Shown: piece by piece, positions 17,378-27,680 of the stretch | How the letters are laid out: every line of letters begins with the position of its first letter | Numbering within the stretch: position 1 is the first letter of the stretch | NCBI GenBank assembly: GCA_963707145.1 | Contig: CAVPOQ010000003.1 | Location: forward strand, 248,001 to 312,000 | Length of the DNA: 64,000 bases | Reading direction: 5' to 3' | Origin: RPQJ01 sp963707145 | GTDB lineage: Bacteria; Pseudomonadota; Gammaproteobacteria; Steroidobacterales; Steroidobacteraceae | Notes under the pieces: model-generated | Told to the model about the DNA's origin: nothing | Database searches by the model: none | Seen by the model: only the letters and a program-made list of their open reading frames with translations | Made by a program: the position numbers and the translations under genes

Positions 17378-17974
17378 TCAGGACGCCGCCGCGCGCAGCG
17401 CGTGGCGGATCAGTTCCTCAGTGGCCGTGACCGAGGGGTCCACCTTCTGCAGCAGGCGCGCGACCTCCGGCGGCTTGTAGCCCAGTGCCACCAGCGCCGC
17501 GTAGGCCTCCGCCTGCGCGCTGCCGGGACCGCCCGCGGCGCCCGCGCCCGGCGCAAACGAGTGCCCGGCCAGCCCCTTCAACCGGTCGCGCATCTCGATC
17601 ACCAGCCGCTCGGCGGTCTTGCGACCGATGCCGGGCACCCGCACCAGCGAGGCGACATCGTTGCCCTCGACGCAGCGGTGGAACTCGTCCACCGTGACGC
17701 CCGAGAGGATCGCGAGCGCGATGCGCGGCCCGACGCCGGAGACCTTGATCAGCTCGCGGAACAGGCTGCGCTCGCGCTCGCTGCCGAAGCCGTAGAGCAC
17801 GTGCGCGTCCTCGCGCACCACCAGGTGCGTGTGCAGCTGCACCTCTGCACCCACACCGGGCAGGCCGTAGAAGGTCGACATCGGCGCCTCGAGTTCGTAG
17901 CCCACGCCGCCCACGTCCACCACGAGCTGGGGCGGGTGCCTGGCCGCGAGCCTGCCGCGCAGGAAACCGATCAC
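17378..17974 (-). CDS. ruvA: Holliday junction branch migration protein RuvA
   Basis: 198 residues starting at GTG 17974 (VIGFLRGRLAARHPPQLVVD), overlapping the ruvC stop in GTGA. Domain I OB fold, domain II with two helix-hairpin-helix motifs (SGVGPRIALAILSG, VPGIGRKTAERLVIEM) and the C-terminal domain III that binds RuvB. It holds the four-way junction. Confidence 0.97.
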   Translation of the reverse strand: MIGFLRGRLAARHPPQLVVDVGGVGYELEAPMSTFYGLPGVGAEVQLHTHLVVREDAHVLYGFGSERERSLFRELIKVSGVGPRIALAILSGVTVDEFHRCVEGNDVASLVRVPGIGRKTAERLVIEMRDRLKGLAGHSFAPGAGAAGGPGSAQAEAYAALVALGYKPPEVARLLQKVDPSVTATEELIRHALRAAAS

Positions 17975-18480
17975 GCGCCCGTTCCGGCGCCGGACCCGGC
18001 GCGCACGGCCCGGCGGGCCTCGCGGGAATACGCGTGGCACAGGGCGATGCCGATCGCGTCCGCCGCGTCGGCGCCGATCTCGCCCTGCAGCCTGAGCAGC
18101 GTCCTCACCATCAACTGCACCTGCTCCTTCTCGGCCCCGCCCTGTCCGACCACGGCGAGCTTTACCTCGCGCGGCGCGTACTCGAAGACCTCCGGATCAC
18201 CTGCGAACGCTGCGCAAAGCGCCGCGCCGCGTGCCTGCCCGAGCTTGAGCGCGCTGTCGGCATTGCGGTGCATGAACACCCGTTCGATCGCGACCTCGCG
18301 CGGGGAGTACTCGTGCATCAGCCGCTGCACACCTTCGAAGATCTGCCGCAGCCGCGGCGGGAACTCCGCTCCGCGGGTGCGGATCACGCCGCTCGCCAGG
18401 TAGTGCGCATCGCCACGGGCCCAGTCGATGACGGCGAAACCCGTCACCTGGGAGCCCGGATCGAGCCCGAGGATGCGCAC
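17971..18480 (-). CDS. ruvC: Crossover junction endodeoxyribonuclease RuvC
   Basis: 169 residues beginning VRILGLDPGSQVTGFAVID, with the catalytic acids in LGLDPG (Asp7), AIERVF and ADAADAIGIA. It resolves Holliday junctions made accessible by RuvAB. The GTG at 18480 matches family length; an in-frame GTG at 18495 is an alternative. It is the first gene of the long minus-strand unit, about 100 bp from the divergent relA. Confidence 0.95.
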   Translation of the reverse strand: MRILGLDPGSQVTGFAVIDWARGDAHYLASGVIRTRGAEFPPRLRQIFEGVQRLMHEYSPREVAIERVFMHRNADSALKLGQARGAALCAAFAGDPEVFEYAPREVKLAVVGQGGAEKEQVQLMVRTLLRLQGEIGADAADAIGIALCHAYSREARRAVRAGSGAGTGA

Positions 18481-18586
18481 CGGCCCGTCGGTCACCGTGC
18501 TGGAGCGCGGTGCGAGCGCCCAGCGCCGGCCGCTTCGATTGAGCCTGGGCACGCACTCACCCACAGAGTCCGGAAAACGTCGCGGT

Positions 18587-20716
18587 ATGATACCCGACAC
18601 CGTGAAGCACGCGGCGTTCGACATCGACCTCCAGTCGGAGCGCGTCCGCGCGGCCGCGATCCTCCTCCGGGAGGCGGCGCCGCCCGACGCGGCGGCCGTC
18701 GGACTGGAAATCGCGGGCGTGCTCTCGCAGCTGCAGGCCGACGACGACCTGCTGATCGCCGGACTGCTGGTCCACTGCCACGGACACTGCGGCGCAATCG
18801 AACCGCGGCTGCGCGAGATCTGCGGCGAACAGCCGCTGCGTCTGGCGCGCGAGCTCGAGCGCGTCGCCGACAGCGGCATTCCCGCCGGCTGGAATCCCGG
18901 CGAGTCGCTGGCGCCCGCGCAGGCCGAGGGCCTGCGCAAGCTGCTGCTGTCGCTCGCCTCGGACGTGCGCCTCGTGCTGATCCGCCTCGCGCTGCAGCTG
19001 GTGCGGCTGCGCCACCTGAAGGCCGCGCCTGCCGCGGAGCAGCAGCGTGCCGCACTCGAGACACGCGAGATCTACGCGCCGCTCGCCAACCGACTCGGCA
19101 TCTGGCACATCAAGTGGGAACTCGAGGACCTCGCCTTCCGCTACAGCCAGCCAACCGACTACAAGCGCATCGCCGGCTGGCTGCGCTCCAGGCGCGACGA
19201 GCGTGAGCGCTACATCGAGGACGTGCGGCACGACCTCGCCCGCGAGCTGGGCAAGGTCGGCGTCGAGGCGGTCATCAGTGGCCGGCCGAAGCACATCTAC
19301 AGCATCTGGCGGAAGATGCAGCGCAAGGGGCTCGCCTTCGAGCAGGTGATGGACGTGCTCGCCGTGCGCGTGCAGGTGGAAACCGTCGCCGAGTGCTACG
19401 CGGCGCTCGGCGTCGTCCACGGGCTGTGGCCGTATGTCCCTGGCGAGTTCGACGACTACATCGCCACGCCCAAGGAGAACAATTACCGCTCGCTGCACAC
19501 CGCGGTCGTGGGACCGGGCCGGCTGCCGCTCGAGGTACAGATCCGCACGCGCGAGATGCACGAGCACGCCGAGCTCGGCGTCGCGGCGCACTGGCAGTAC
19601 AAGGAGGGCCGCCGCGCCGAGGCGGGCTTCCAGCAGAAGATCGTCTGGCTGCGCCAGTTGCTCGAGCCCTCGGCACGCAACGCCGCCGAGCCGGACCTGC
19701 TCGACGGCCTGCAGGCGGAGATCTTCGAGGACCGCGTCTACGCACTGAGTCCGCGCGGCGAGGTGGTGGATCTGCCGCGCGGCGCCACACCGCTCGATTT
19801 CGCCTACCACGTGCACACCGACCTCGGTCATCGCTGCCGCGGCGCGCGCGTCAACGGCAAGATGGTGTCGCTCGAGTACCGCCTCGCCAACGGGGACAGC
19901 GTCGAGATCATCACCGGCAAGCAGCCGAACCCGAGTCGCGACTGGCTGGTGCCGGCGCTCGGCTTCCTCGCCTCGGCGCGCAACCGCGCCAAGGTGCGCG
20001 GCTTCTTCCGCAAGCTCGACGAGGGCCAGAACCGCGAGCAGGGCCGTCAGATGCTCGAGCGCGAGCTCGACCGCCTCGGCGTGCGTGCCCCGCCGATGCC
20101 GGAGATCCTCGACGAACTAGGCCTGCCGAACCTCGACGCGCTGTACCTCGGGCTCGGCGAGGGCGAGTTCACGCTGGCGCAGGTCGCAGGCGCGGTGCAC
20201 AGGCGGCTGCAGCCGCCGGAACCGCCGAAGCCGCGCGCGCTCAAGCCCGAGGGAACGAGCCACGCCAAGGGCATGATGATCGACGGCGTCGGCGACCTGA
20301 TGAGTTCGTTCGCACGCTGCTGCCGCCCGGTGCCGCCTGAGTCCATCGCCGGCTACATCACCCTCGGGCGCGGCGTGAGCATCCACCGCATCGACTGCGC
20401 CAACCTGCTGCGCCTGCGCGACGCGCAGCCGCAGCGGGTGCTCGCAGTGGACTGGGGCCGGCCCTCGCCGGAGCGCACCTTCCCGGTCGCCGTCGTGATC
20501 CACGCCTTCGACCGCAAGGGCCTCGCGCGCGACGTGTCAGCGGTGCTCGCCGACGAGCACATCAGCATCAGCGCGATGAACGTGACGACCAATCCGGCGG
20601 AGAACACCGCACAGGTGGAGTTGACAGTGACCGTGCACGGGCTCGACGAACTGAGCCGACTGCTGGCACGCTTCGCCGGACTGGCGAACGTGATCAGCGC
20701 GCGGCGACGCGGCTGA
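18587..20716 (+). CDS. relA: (p)ppGpp synthetase RelA
   Basis: 709 residues from ATG 18587 with a GGAA site. The N-terminal hydrolase domain is degenerate: its HD metal motif is missing (the region reads LLVHCHGHCGAIEP). The synthetase domain (about 200-340) contains SGRPKHIYSIWRKMQRKGL and the motif EFDD at 287-290, which marks synthetase-only RelA against the RFKD of bifunctional enzymes. TGS domain about 380-445, zinc-finger/RIS region with ARCCRP near 575, ACT domain about 630-705. It makes (p)ppGpp on starved ribosomes. Confidence 0.96.
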   Translation: MIPDTVKHAAFDIDLQSERVRAAAILLREAAPPDAAAVGLEIAGVLSQLQADDDLLIAGLLVHCHGHCGAIEPRLREICGEQPLRLARELERVADSGIPAGWNPGESLAPAQAEGLRKLLLSLASDVRLVLIRLALQLVRLRHLKAAPAAEQQRAALETREIYAPLANRLGIWHIKWELEDLAFRYSQPTDYKRIAGWLRSRRDERERYIEDVRHDLARELGKVGVEAVISGRPKHIYSIWRKMQRKGLAFEQVMDVLAVRVQVETVAECYAALGVVHGLWPYVPGEFDDYIATPKENNYRSLHTAVVGPGRLPLEVQIRTREMHEHAELGVAAHWQYKEGRRAEAGFQQKIVWLRQLLEPSARNAAEPDLLDGLQAEIFEDRVYALSPRGEVVDLPRGATPLDFAYHVHTDLGHRCRGARVNGKMVSLEYRLANGDSVEIITGKQPNPSRDWLVPALGFLASARNRAKVRGFFRKLDEGQNREQGRQMLERELDRLGVRAPPMPEILDELGLPNLDALYLGLGEGEFTLAQVAGAVHRRLQPPEPPKPRALKPEGTSHAKGMMIDGVGDLMSSFARCCRPVPPESIAGYITLGRGVSIHRIDCANLLRLRDAQPQRVLAVDWGRPSPERTFPVAVVIHAFDRKGLARDVSAVLADEHISISAMNVTTNPAENTAQVELTVTVHGLDELSRLLARFAGLANVISARRRG

Positions 20717-20729
20717 AGGAGCGTCACCC

Positions 20730-21149
20730 ATGCAGCGCTGGATCCGGATCGTGCTGTTGCTGCTCGCCGCCGTGGCAGCGGCCCAGTGGTGGTCGGTCCG
20801 GGAGGTCCCGCAGCCGGCGGAGCCCCCGGCAGCCGCAGCCGACGCACCGGCGGCGCGCGGCGCGGATCGGAGGTATCCGTCGTTCCTGCCGGGCGAGGCC
20901 ATTGCGACCCTCGCGGCCATCGAGCGCGGCGGGCCGTTCCCCTACGACCGCGACGGCAGCGTGTTCCAGAACCGTGAACGCCGGCTCCCCGACCAGGCGC
21001 GCGGCTACTATCGCGAGTACACGGTCGAGACCCCGGGCTCGCGCGATCGCGGGGCGCGGCGCATCGTGAGCGGCGGCGACCCGCCCGAGGTCTATTACTA
21101 CACGGACGACCACTACCGGACGTTCCGACGCGTGGAGGTGCAGCCTTGA
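20730..21149 (+). CDS. Secreted barnase-like ribonuclease
   Basis: 139 residues. An N-terminal hydrophobic signal or anchor (RIVLLLLAAVAAA), a Pro/Ala linker, then a microbial ribonuclease (N1/T1/barnase) domain from about residue 50. Aligned by eye to barnase, the catalytic residues are Glu96 (GYYREYTVE), Arg110/111 (GARRIVSGG) and His128 (TDDHYRTF). It cuts single-stranded RNA, preferentially after G. It starts 13 bp after relA, and its TGA overlaps the TTG start of the inhibitor gene. It could serve as an RNA-scavenging enzyme or an antibacterial toxin. Confidence 0.9.
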   Translation: MQRWIRIVLLLLAAVAAAQWWSVREVPQPAEPPAAAADAPAARGADRRYPSFLPGEAIATLAAIERGGPFPYDRDGSVFQNRERRLPDQARGYYREYTVETPGSRDRGARRIVSGGDPPEVYYYTDDHYRTFRRVEVQP

Positions 21150-21550
21150 ACGACGAGCCGCCAGTCGACGGTCACGCAGCGGATGCCGTGCAGGTCCTGC
21201 CGCTCGACGATGCGGCGGTCGACGCGCTGTGCCGGCTCGGCGGCTCGCTGGGATTGCGGGTGGCGCGGATCGACCTCGCCGGCTGCGCGGGCAAGGAGGA
21301 ATTGCTCGACCGCACCGCCGCTGCGCTCGAGTTCCCCGGCTGGTTCGGCCGCAACTGGGACGCTTTCTACGACTGCCTCGCCGATCTCGGCTGGCGGCCG
21401 GGGACTGGTCACCTGCTCATCTTCGAGCATGCCGGCGGCATGCGCCGCAACGCGCCCGAGGCCTTCGACACTGCGGTCGCCATCCTCGGCGACGCGGCCG
21501 CGGCCTGGCAGCGACGCGGCCACCCGTTCCGTGCCTTCGTGAGCGCCTGA
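21146..21550 (+). CDS. Barstar-like ribonuclease inhibitor
   Basis: 134 residues. The barstar core is seen in RIDLAGCAGKEELLDRTAAAL and FPGWFGRNWDAFYDCLADL, the signature helix with the Asp/Trp face that blocks the RNase active site. No signal peptide, as expected for a cytoplasmic immunity protein. It starts at TTG 21146 in the TTGA overlap with the RNase stop, so the pair is translated together. A roughly 20-residue N-terminal extension precedes the domain. Confidence 0.88.
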   Translation: MNDEPPVDGHAADAVQVLPLDDAAVDALCRLGGSLGLRVARIDLAGCAGKEELLDRTAAALEFPGWFGRNWDAFYDCLADLGWRPGTGHLLIFEHAGGMRRNAPEAFDTAVAILGDAAAAWQRRGHPFRAFVSA

Positions 21551-21560
21551 GGCGCCGCGC

Positions 21561-22988
21561 TCAGCGGTTCGGGATATCGATCGCGCGCCTGTCGGCGCCG
21601 AGCGCCGCCTCGTGCAGCGCCTCACTCAGCGTCGGGTGCGCGTGCATCGTGCGCTGCAGGTCCTCGGCGCTCGCCGAATACTCGAGCGCGAGCACCGCTT
21701 CGGCGATCAGTTCGCCGGCCATCGGCCCGATGATGTGCACGCCGAGGATCTCGTCGTCGTCGGTGGCCGCGATCACCTTCGCAAAGCCCGCCGTCGCCTC
21801 CATGGCGCGTGCGCGGCCGCTGGCCATGAACGGGAAGCTGCCGACCTTGTAGGCGCGGCCCGTCTTCTTCGCCTCCTCCTCGGTGAGGCCGACCCAGGCG
21901 ATCTCTGGCGCGGTGTAGATCACCGACGGGATCGCCTTGTAATTGACCTCGGAGACGAGGCCCGCGATCAGGTCGCCGACCATCACGCCTTCTTCCTTGC
22001 CCTTGTGCGCAAGCATCGGTCCGCGCACCACGTCGCCCACCGCCCACACGTTGCCAGCGCCGGTGCGGCACTCGTGGTCGACCTTGACGAAGCCGCGCTC
22101 GTCGAGCTCGACGCCCGTGCCCTCGCCCAGCAGCCCCGCGGTGAACGGCCGTCGGCCGATGGCCACCACCACCCTGTCCACGGCGACCGTCTGCGCGCCG
22201 GAGGCGTCGGTGTACTCGAGCGTGACGCCGTCCTTGCCGTGGCTCGCGCCGCTCACCTTCGCGCCGAGGCGGATGTCGAGGCCCTGCTTGCGGAAGTGCT
22301 TCAGCGCCTCCTTGGCGACCTGCTGATCCGCCATCCAGAGGAACTGCTCCATCGCCTCGAGCACCACGACCTCGGCGCCGAGGCGGCGCCAGACGCTGCC
22401 GAGCTCGAGGCCGATCACGCCGGCACCGATCACGCCGAGGCGCTTCGGCACGGCATCGAACTCGAGCGCGCCCCACGAATCGACCACGGCCTTGCCATCG
22501 AACGGCACCGACTTGAGTTCCATGGGCACCGAGCCGCTCGCCAGCACGACGTGCTTGGCCACGAGTTCCTGCCGGGTCCCGTCGAGCGCGGTGTACTCGA
22601 CACGATTGCCGGCGAGCAGCCTGCCGTGGCCCTGCAGTCCGGTGACGCCTGCGGACTTGAACAGTCCCGTGATGCCCTGCGTCGAGCCCTTGACGATCTT
22701 CGCCTTGCGCTTCTGCATGGTCGCCAGGTCGAACTCGAGCCCGCCGACCTTGATGCCGTGCGCGCCGAACTCCGACTGCGCGCGGTGGTAGAGCTCCGAG
22801 GACTCGAGCAGCGCCTTGGAGGGAATGCAGCCCGCGTTGAGGCAGGTGCCGCCGAAGGCGTGGCTGCCGTCGTAGTTCTTCCACTCGTCGATGCAGGCCG
22901 CCTTGAGCCCGTTCTGCGCCGCGCGGATCGCGCAGGGATAGCCGGCCGGACCGGCGCCGATGACGATGACGTCGTAGGAATCAGACAT
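21561..22988 (-). CDS. lpdA: Dihydrolipoyl dehydrogenase (E3)
   Basis: 475 residues. FAD site VIVIGAGPAGYPCAIRAAQ at the N-terminus, the redox-active disulfide GGTCLNAGCIPSKALL near 50, the NAD site VIGAGVIGLELGSVWRRLG, and the C-terminal His-Glu dyad in HAHPTLSEALHEA. It reoxidises lipoamide for the 2-oxoglutarate dehydrogenase complex encoded just upstream. It lies 12 bp after sucB. Confidence 0.97.
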   Translation of the reverse strand: MSDSYDVIVIGAGPAGYPCAIRAAQNGLKAACIDEWKNYDGSHAFGGTCLNAGCIPSKALLESSELYHRAQSEFGAHGIKVGGLEFDLATMQKRKAKIVKGSTQGITGLFKSAGVTGLQGHGRLLAGNRVEYTALDGTRQELVAKHVVLASGSVPMELKSVPFDGKAVVDSWGALEFDAVPKRLGVIGAGVIGLELGSVWRRLGAEVVVLEAMEQFLWMADQQVAKEALKHFRKQGLDIRLGAKVSGASHGKDGVTLEYTDASGAQTVAVDRVVVAIGRRPFTAGLLGEGTGVELDERGFVKVDHECRTGAGNVWAVGDVVRGPMLAHKGKEEGVMVGDLIAGLVSEVNYKAIPSVIYTAPEIAWVGLTEEEAKKTGRAYKVGSFPFMASGRARAMEATAGFAKVIAATDDDEILGVHIIGPMAGELIAEAVLALEYSASAEDLQRTMHAHPTLSEALHEAALGADRRAIDIPNR

Positions 22989-23000
22989 GTGTCCTCCGGC

Positions 23001-24207
23001 TCAGACCTGAAGCAGCAGCCGCGCGGGATCCTCGAGCGCGTCCTTGACGGCGACGAGGAACTGCACGGCCTCGCGGCCGTCGATGATGCGGTGGTCGTAG
23101 GTGAGCGCGAGGTACATCATCGGGCGCACAACGATCTCCCCGCCAACGACGACCGGCCGCTCCTGGATCTTGTGCATGCCGAGGATCGCGCTCTGCGGCA
23201 TGTTGAGAATCGGCGTCGACAGCAACGAGCCGAACACGCCGCCGTTGGTGATCGTGAAGGTGCCACCGGTGAGTTCCTCGAGCGTGAGCGAGCCCTCGCG
23301 GGCGCGGTTGGCGTAGGCCACCACCGCCTTCTCGATCTCGCCGAAGCCGAGTGCATCGGCGTCGCGCAGCACCGGGACGATCAGGCCGCGGTCGGTGGAC
23401 ACCGCGACGCCGACGTCGTAGTACTCGTGGTAGACGACCTCGCTGCCGTCGACCGAGGCATTCACGACCGGGTAGCGGCGCAGGGCCTCGATGCAGGCCT
23501 TGACGAAGAACGACATGAACCCGAGGCGCGCGCCGTGCTCCTTCTCGAAACGGTCCTTGTAGCGTGCGCGCAGTTCGTTGACCGCCTTGAGGTCCACCTC
23601 GTTGAACGTGGTCAGCATCGCAGCGGTGGACTGGGCCTGCACCAGCCGCTCGGCGATGCGCGAGCGCAGGCGCGTCATCGCCACGCGGCGCTCGCCGCGT
23701 CCGACGGCCGGAGCGGCCGCCGCCGCGGCCGGGACCGCATCCCTGGTCGCCATGTGGGCGAGCACGTCGCCCTTGGTGACACGCCCGTCGCGGCCGCTGC
23801 CGGGGATCGTGCCGGCGTCGAGCTTGTGCTCCTCGACCAGCCGGCGCACCGACGGCGCGAGCTTCTCGCCGCCGCCGGCCTCCTGCACCGCGGGCTCGGC
23901 CTTCGCGGCCACTTTCGCGGACGCAGCCGCGGCGGGCGGCGCGCGCCCTGCCGGGCGCGGCTGCGGCAGCGCCCTCCGAGAGCAGCGCCAGCAGCTGCCC
24001 GCTGGTGACGGTCGCCCCGTTCTGGACCTTGAGCTCCGCGATCGTGCCCGCCGCGGGAGCGGGCACCTCCAGCACGACCTTGTCGGTCTCGAGGTCGACG
24101 AGGTTCTCGTCGCGATGCACGGCGTCGCCAGGCTTCTTGTGCCATGCAACCAGCGTCGCATCGGCGACCGACTCGGGCAGCTGGGGAACGCGAACTTCGA
24201 TGGTCAT
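23001..24207 (-). CDS. sucB: 2-oxoglutarate dehydrogenase E2, dihydrolipoyl succinyltransferase (one frameshift)
   Basis: About 402 residues when joined. The lipoyl domain (MTIEVRVPQLPESVADATL; lipoyl lysine in DLETDKVVLEVPAP) is in one frame. The E3-binding domain (APSVRRLVEEHKLDAGTIPG) and the catalytic domain, with active-site ALTYDHRIIDGREAVQFL, are in another. The shift lies in the Ala/Pro linker near 23935-23975. The ATG overlaps the sucA stop in ATGA. The catalytic part is intact, so a sequence error in the repetitive linker is likely. Confidence 0.93.
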
Positions 24208-27091
24208 GAATTCTTCCTGCTGGCGGCGCCGCGCAGACGCGAGGTCGAGCGTGCCGATTCCTCTTTCACGGTCGCCCTGATCGCGGCGGCGACCAGACCG
24301 TTCTGCTGGATGGTATGGAGCTGCGCGATGCCGGTGGCGGGCGCGGCTGCAGGCGCACGTCCGGAGTACAGCAGCTCCTGCTTCGGGCCGAGCGGTTCCT
24401 GCAGCCGGTGGCGGATCTGGTACCAGGCGCCCTGGTTCTGCGGCTCTTCCTGGCACCAGACGACCTCGCGCGCATTCGGATAGCGGCGGATCGCAGCCGC
24501 ATAGTCCTCGGCCGGAAACGGATAGAGCTGCTCGAGTCGAATGATCGCCACGTCGCGGACCTCGTTGGCGCGCCGGGCCTCGAGCAGGTCGAAGTAGACC
24601 TTGCCCGAGCAGAACACCACGCGGTTGATGGCGGCGACCGGCAGGTCGTCGATTTCGCCGATGACCTCGTTGAAGAAGCCGTGCGACAGGTCCTCCAGTG
24701 CGGATACCGAGAGCTTGTGCCGCAGCAGGCTCTTCGGCGTCATCACGATCAGCGGCTTGCGGAAGTCGCGCAGCATCTGCCGGCGCAGCATGTGGAACAT
24801 CTGTGCGGGTGTCGAGGGCACGCAGACCGACATGTTGTTCTCGGCGCAGAGCTGCAGGAAGCGCTCGAGGCGCGCCGAGGAGTGCTCCGGTCCCTGGCCC
24901 TCGTAGCCATGCGGCAGGAACAGCGTGAGCGCGCAGTAGCGGCCCCACTTCGCCTCGCCGGAACCGATGAACTGGTCGATGATCACCTGGGCGCCGTTGG
25001 CGAAGTCGCCGAACTGGCCTTCCCAGATCACGAGGCAGTTCGGGTCGGCCGTCGAGTAGCCGTACTCGAAGCCGAGCACGGCCTCCTCGGAGAGCAGCGA
25101 GTCGGTCACCCGGAAGCGCGGCTGCCCGGGCTTGAGATTGCGGAGCGGAATGTAGCTTGCACCGGTTCCCTGGTCGTGACCCACGGCATGGCGGTGGAAG
25201 AACGTGCCGCGCCCGCTGTCCTGGCCGGTGAGGCGGACTTCATAGCCCTGGTCCAGCAGCGTCGCGTAGGCGAGGGTCTCGGCGAAGCCCCAGTCGAGCA
25301 TCATCTGCCCGGCGGCCATCCTGCGGCGGTCCTCGACGATCTTCTGTACCTGGCGCTGCAGCGTGAAGCCCTCGGGGTAGGCCGTCGCCTTCAGACCGAG
25401 CTCGCGCAGCACCTCGAGCTTGACGCCCGAGGGCACCTGTTCGTTCCAGTCCACGTCGTGGTAGCGCGTCCAGTCCACGGTGTGCACGTTGCCGATCAGA
25501 CCCAGCACCTGGTGGGCCTGCGGCTTGCCCTCGTCGAGGCCGCGACGATAGCGTTCGGCCATGGCGTCGGCGTCCGCGGACCCGATCACGCCCTCCTTCA
25601 CGAGCTGCTCGGCGTAGAGCTGGCGCGTGGTGGGCTTGCGCCGGATCGCGGCGTACATGACCGGCTGCGTGGCAGCCGGCTCGTCGGCCTCGTTGTGGCC
25701 GAGGCGCCGGTAGCAGACGAGGTCGATCACCACGTCCTTGTGGAACTTCATTCGGTACTCGAGCGCGAGCCGCGCCGCGAACACCACCGCCTCGGGGTCG
25801 TCGCCGTTCACGTGCAGGATCGGCGCCTCGATCATCTTCGCCGGGTCGCTGCAATAGAGCGTGGAGCGCGTGTCGCGCGGGTCGTGCGTGGTGAAGCCGA
25901 CCTGGTTGTTGATGATCAGGTGCACCGTGCCGCCGGTGCGGAAGGCGCGCGCCTGCGAGAGCTGCAGCGTCTCCATGATGACGCCCTGGCCCGCGAAGGC
26001 GGAGTCGCCGTGGATCAGCACCGGCATCACCTTCACGCCCTCGGCGTCGCCGCGGCGTTCCTGCCGGGCCCGCACCGAGCCCTCGACCACCGGGTTCACG
26101 ACCTCGAGGTGCGAGGGATTGAACGCGAGCGCCACGTGCACGTTGCCGCCCGGCGTGCTCACGTCGCAGGAAAATCCCTTGTGGTACTTGACGTCGCCCG
26201 AGCCCTTGAGCTTCTTGAGGTCATAGTTGCCCTCGAACTCGGAGAAGAGTTCCGAAGGGGACTTGCCGAGCACGTTCACGAGCACGTTGAGCCGCCCGCG
26301 GTGCGCCATGCCGATGACCATGTCCTCGAGGCCGTGCGAGCCACCGGTCTGGATCAGGTCCTCGAGCAGCGGGATGAGACTGTCGCCACCCTCGAGCGAG
26401 AAGCGCTTCTGCGCGGGGTAGCGTGTGGCGAGGTAGCGCTCGAGGCCCTCCGCCATGGTGAGGTTCCAGAGGATGTCCTTCTTCTCCTCCGCCGAGTAGT
26501 GCTGCTGCGCCCGCCCGACCTGGAAGCGATCCTGCAGCCAGAGGCGCTCCGTCTCGTTCGAGACGTGCGCGAACTCAGCGCCGACCGTGCCGCAGTAGAT
26601 GTGCCTGAGCTGCGCGATGATCTCGCGCAGCGGCAGCCGCGGGCGGATCGCCTCGTTGCGGCTGCCGGTGAGGAACTGCTCGTCGAGGTCGGACTCGGCG
26701 AGGTTCAGGTAGTCGAGCCCAAGCACCTTCGGAACCGGACGGTCCATGAGGCCGAGCGGGTCGATGTTCGCGATCAGGTGGCCGCGGTTGGCGTAGATCT
26801 GGATCAGGCGCGAGACCGCGCCCTGCTTGGCCGCGGCGCCCGCGCCCATCACGAGTGTCTCCGCCGGCGCGGCGACCCCGGAGCGGCGGACCTTCGCGCG
26901 GCGCGCGAGTTCCTCGATCAGCGGGCCGTGTGCGACCTCGCCCTGGCGACCGCCCAGTCCCGCGAAGAACTCGCGCCACTTCGGCTCGACGGGGACGGAT
27001 CGGCCAGGAACTGCTCGTAGAGCGCCTCGACGTACGGAGCGTTGCCCGCGGCAAGCGGTGTCGAGGACAGCATTGCGAGGAAGTCGCTCAT
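24204..27091 (-). CDS. sucA: 2-oxoglutarate dehydrogenase E1 (one frameshift)
   Basis: About 962 residues when joined. The N-terminus MSDFLAMLSSTPLAAGNAP (ATG 27091) is in one frame and changes near 27000, where one base appears missing; restoring it joins FLADP to VPVEPKWREFFAGLGG. The rest is open: thiamine diphosphate domain (GMAHRGRLNVLVNVLGKS, GDSAFAGQGVIMETL), transketolase-like domain and C-terminus with EEPQNQGAW. It decarboxylates 2-oxoglutarate in the TCA cycle. It heads sucA-sucB-lpd. The long open frame upstream of 27091 is not part of the gene. Confidence 0.95.
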
Positions 27092-27160
27092 CGGACCCTG
27101 TCTTCTTCGTCTGGATGGTCGCGCCGGATCCCGCGGGCCCGGCCGCCGACGGGGCGCGGT

Positions 27161-27166
27161 AGTGTA
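27161..27166 (-). promoter_or_regulatory. Candidate -10 element for sucA-sucB-lpd
   Basis: The minus strand reads TACACT about 70 bp upstream of the sucA ATG, preceded by an A/T-rich CTTTTCGA. The matching -35 is poor. Confidence 0.3.
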
Positions 27167-27311
27167 TCGAAAAGGCCCTGCAGGTTGGAGCCGCGGCAAC
27201 CAGAACCGCGGCGCTGGGCGGGGGCGGCGGCGCAGCGGCTATGATGCGGGCGTTCGCCTCGGTGCCGCGCAAGGCGCCGTCGCCCGCGCCTCGGCCATTC
27301 GGAGTCGCCCC

Positions 27312-27680
27312 ATGAGTGCCCATCGGTTCCCGCGCATCCACGTCCTCATCGCCCGAGCGCTCGCTGCGGCAGTGCTGATCGTCGTCGCCGCGCCGGCCGT
27401 GCGGGCGCAGGTTACCTATCAGGTGAACGTGAACACGCAGCTCGACGGGGTCGACGTGAAGGTCGAATACGTCGCCCAGCGGACCCTGTTGGTGCTGAAT
27501 CTGAGCAACACCGGCGCGACGCGCGCACGCTGCGACGTGGTGTTCGACCCCGCGCCGCAGATTCCCCAGCGCAACTCGCGCGCCGTGAACCCGGGACGGA
27601 CGAGTTCCGTCGTGCTGCGTGCGCAGCGCACGTGGTTCACAGTCAACGTGGACGTGCGCTGCAGCGCCGCGACCCGCTGA
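27312..27680 (+). CDS. Small secreted protein of unknown function
   Basis: 122 residues from ATG 27312 with a GGAG site. A signal peptide (VLIARALAAAVLIVVAAPAVRA, cut after ARA) precedes a domain of about 85 residues with alternating hydrophobic strands (VTYQVNVNTQLDGVDVKVEY, TWFTVNVDVRC). Two cysteines (ARCDVV and VRCSAA) could form a disulfide. The pattern suggests a small periplasmic beta-sandwich, but I do not recognise a named family. It is monocistronic, divergent from sucA. Confidence 0.75.
   Translation: MSAHRFPRIHVLIARALAAAVLIVVAAPAVRAQVTYQVNVNTQLDGVDVKVEYVAQRTLLVLNLSNTGATRARCDVVFDPAPQIPQRNSRAVNPGRTSSVVLRAQRTWFTVNVDVRCSAATR

Noticed and set aside
15067..17430. A 787-codon plus-strand open frame opposite tolA-ruvB
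   Set aside because: It is antisense to tolA, tolR, tolQ and ruvB, and the composition (His, Arg, Ala) is typical of a GC-rich shadow frame.
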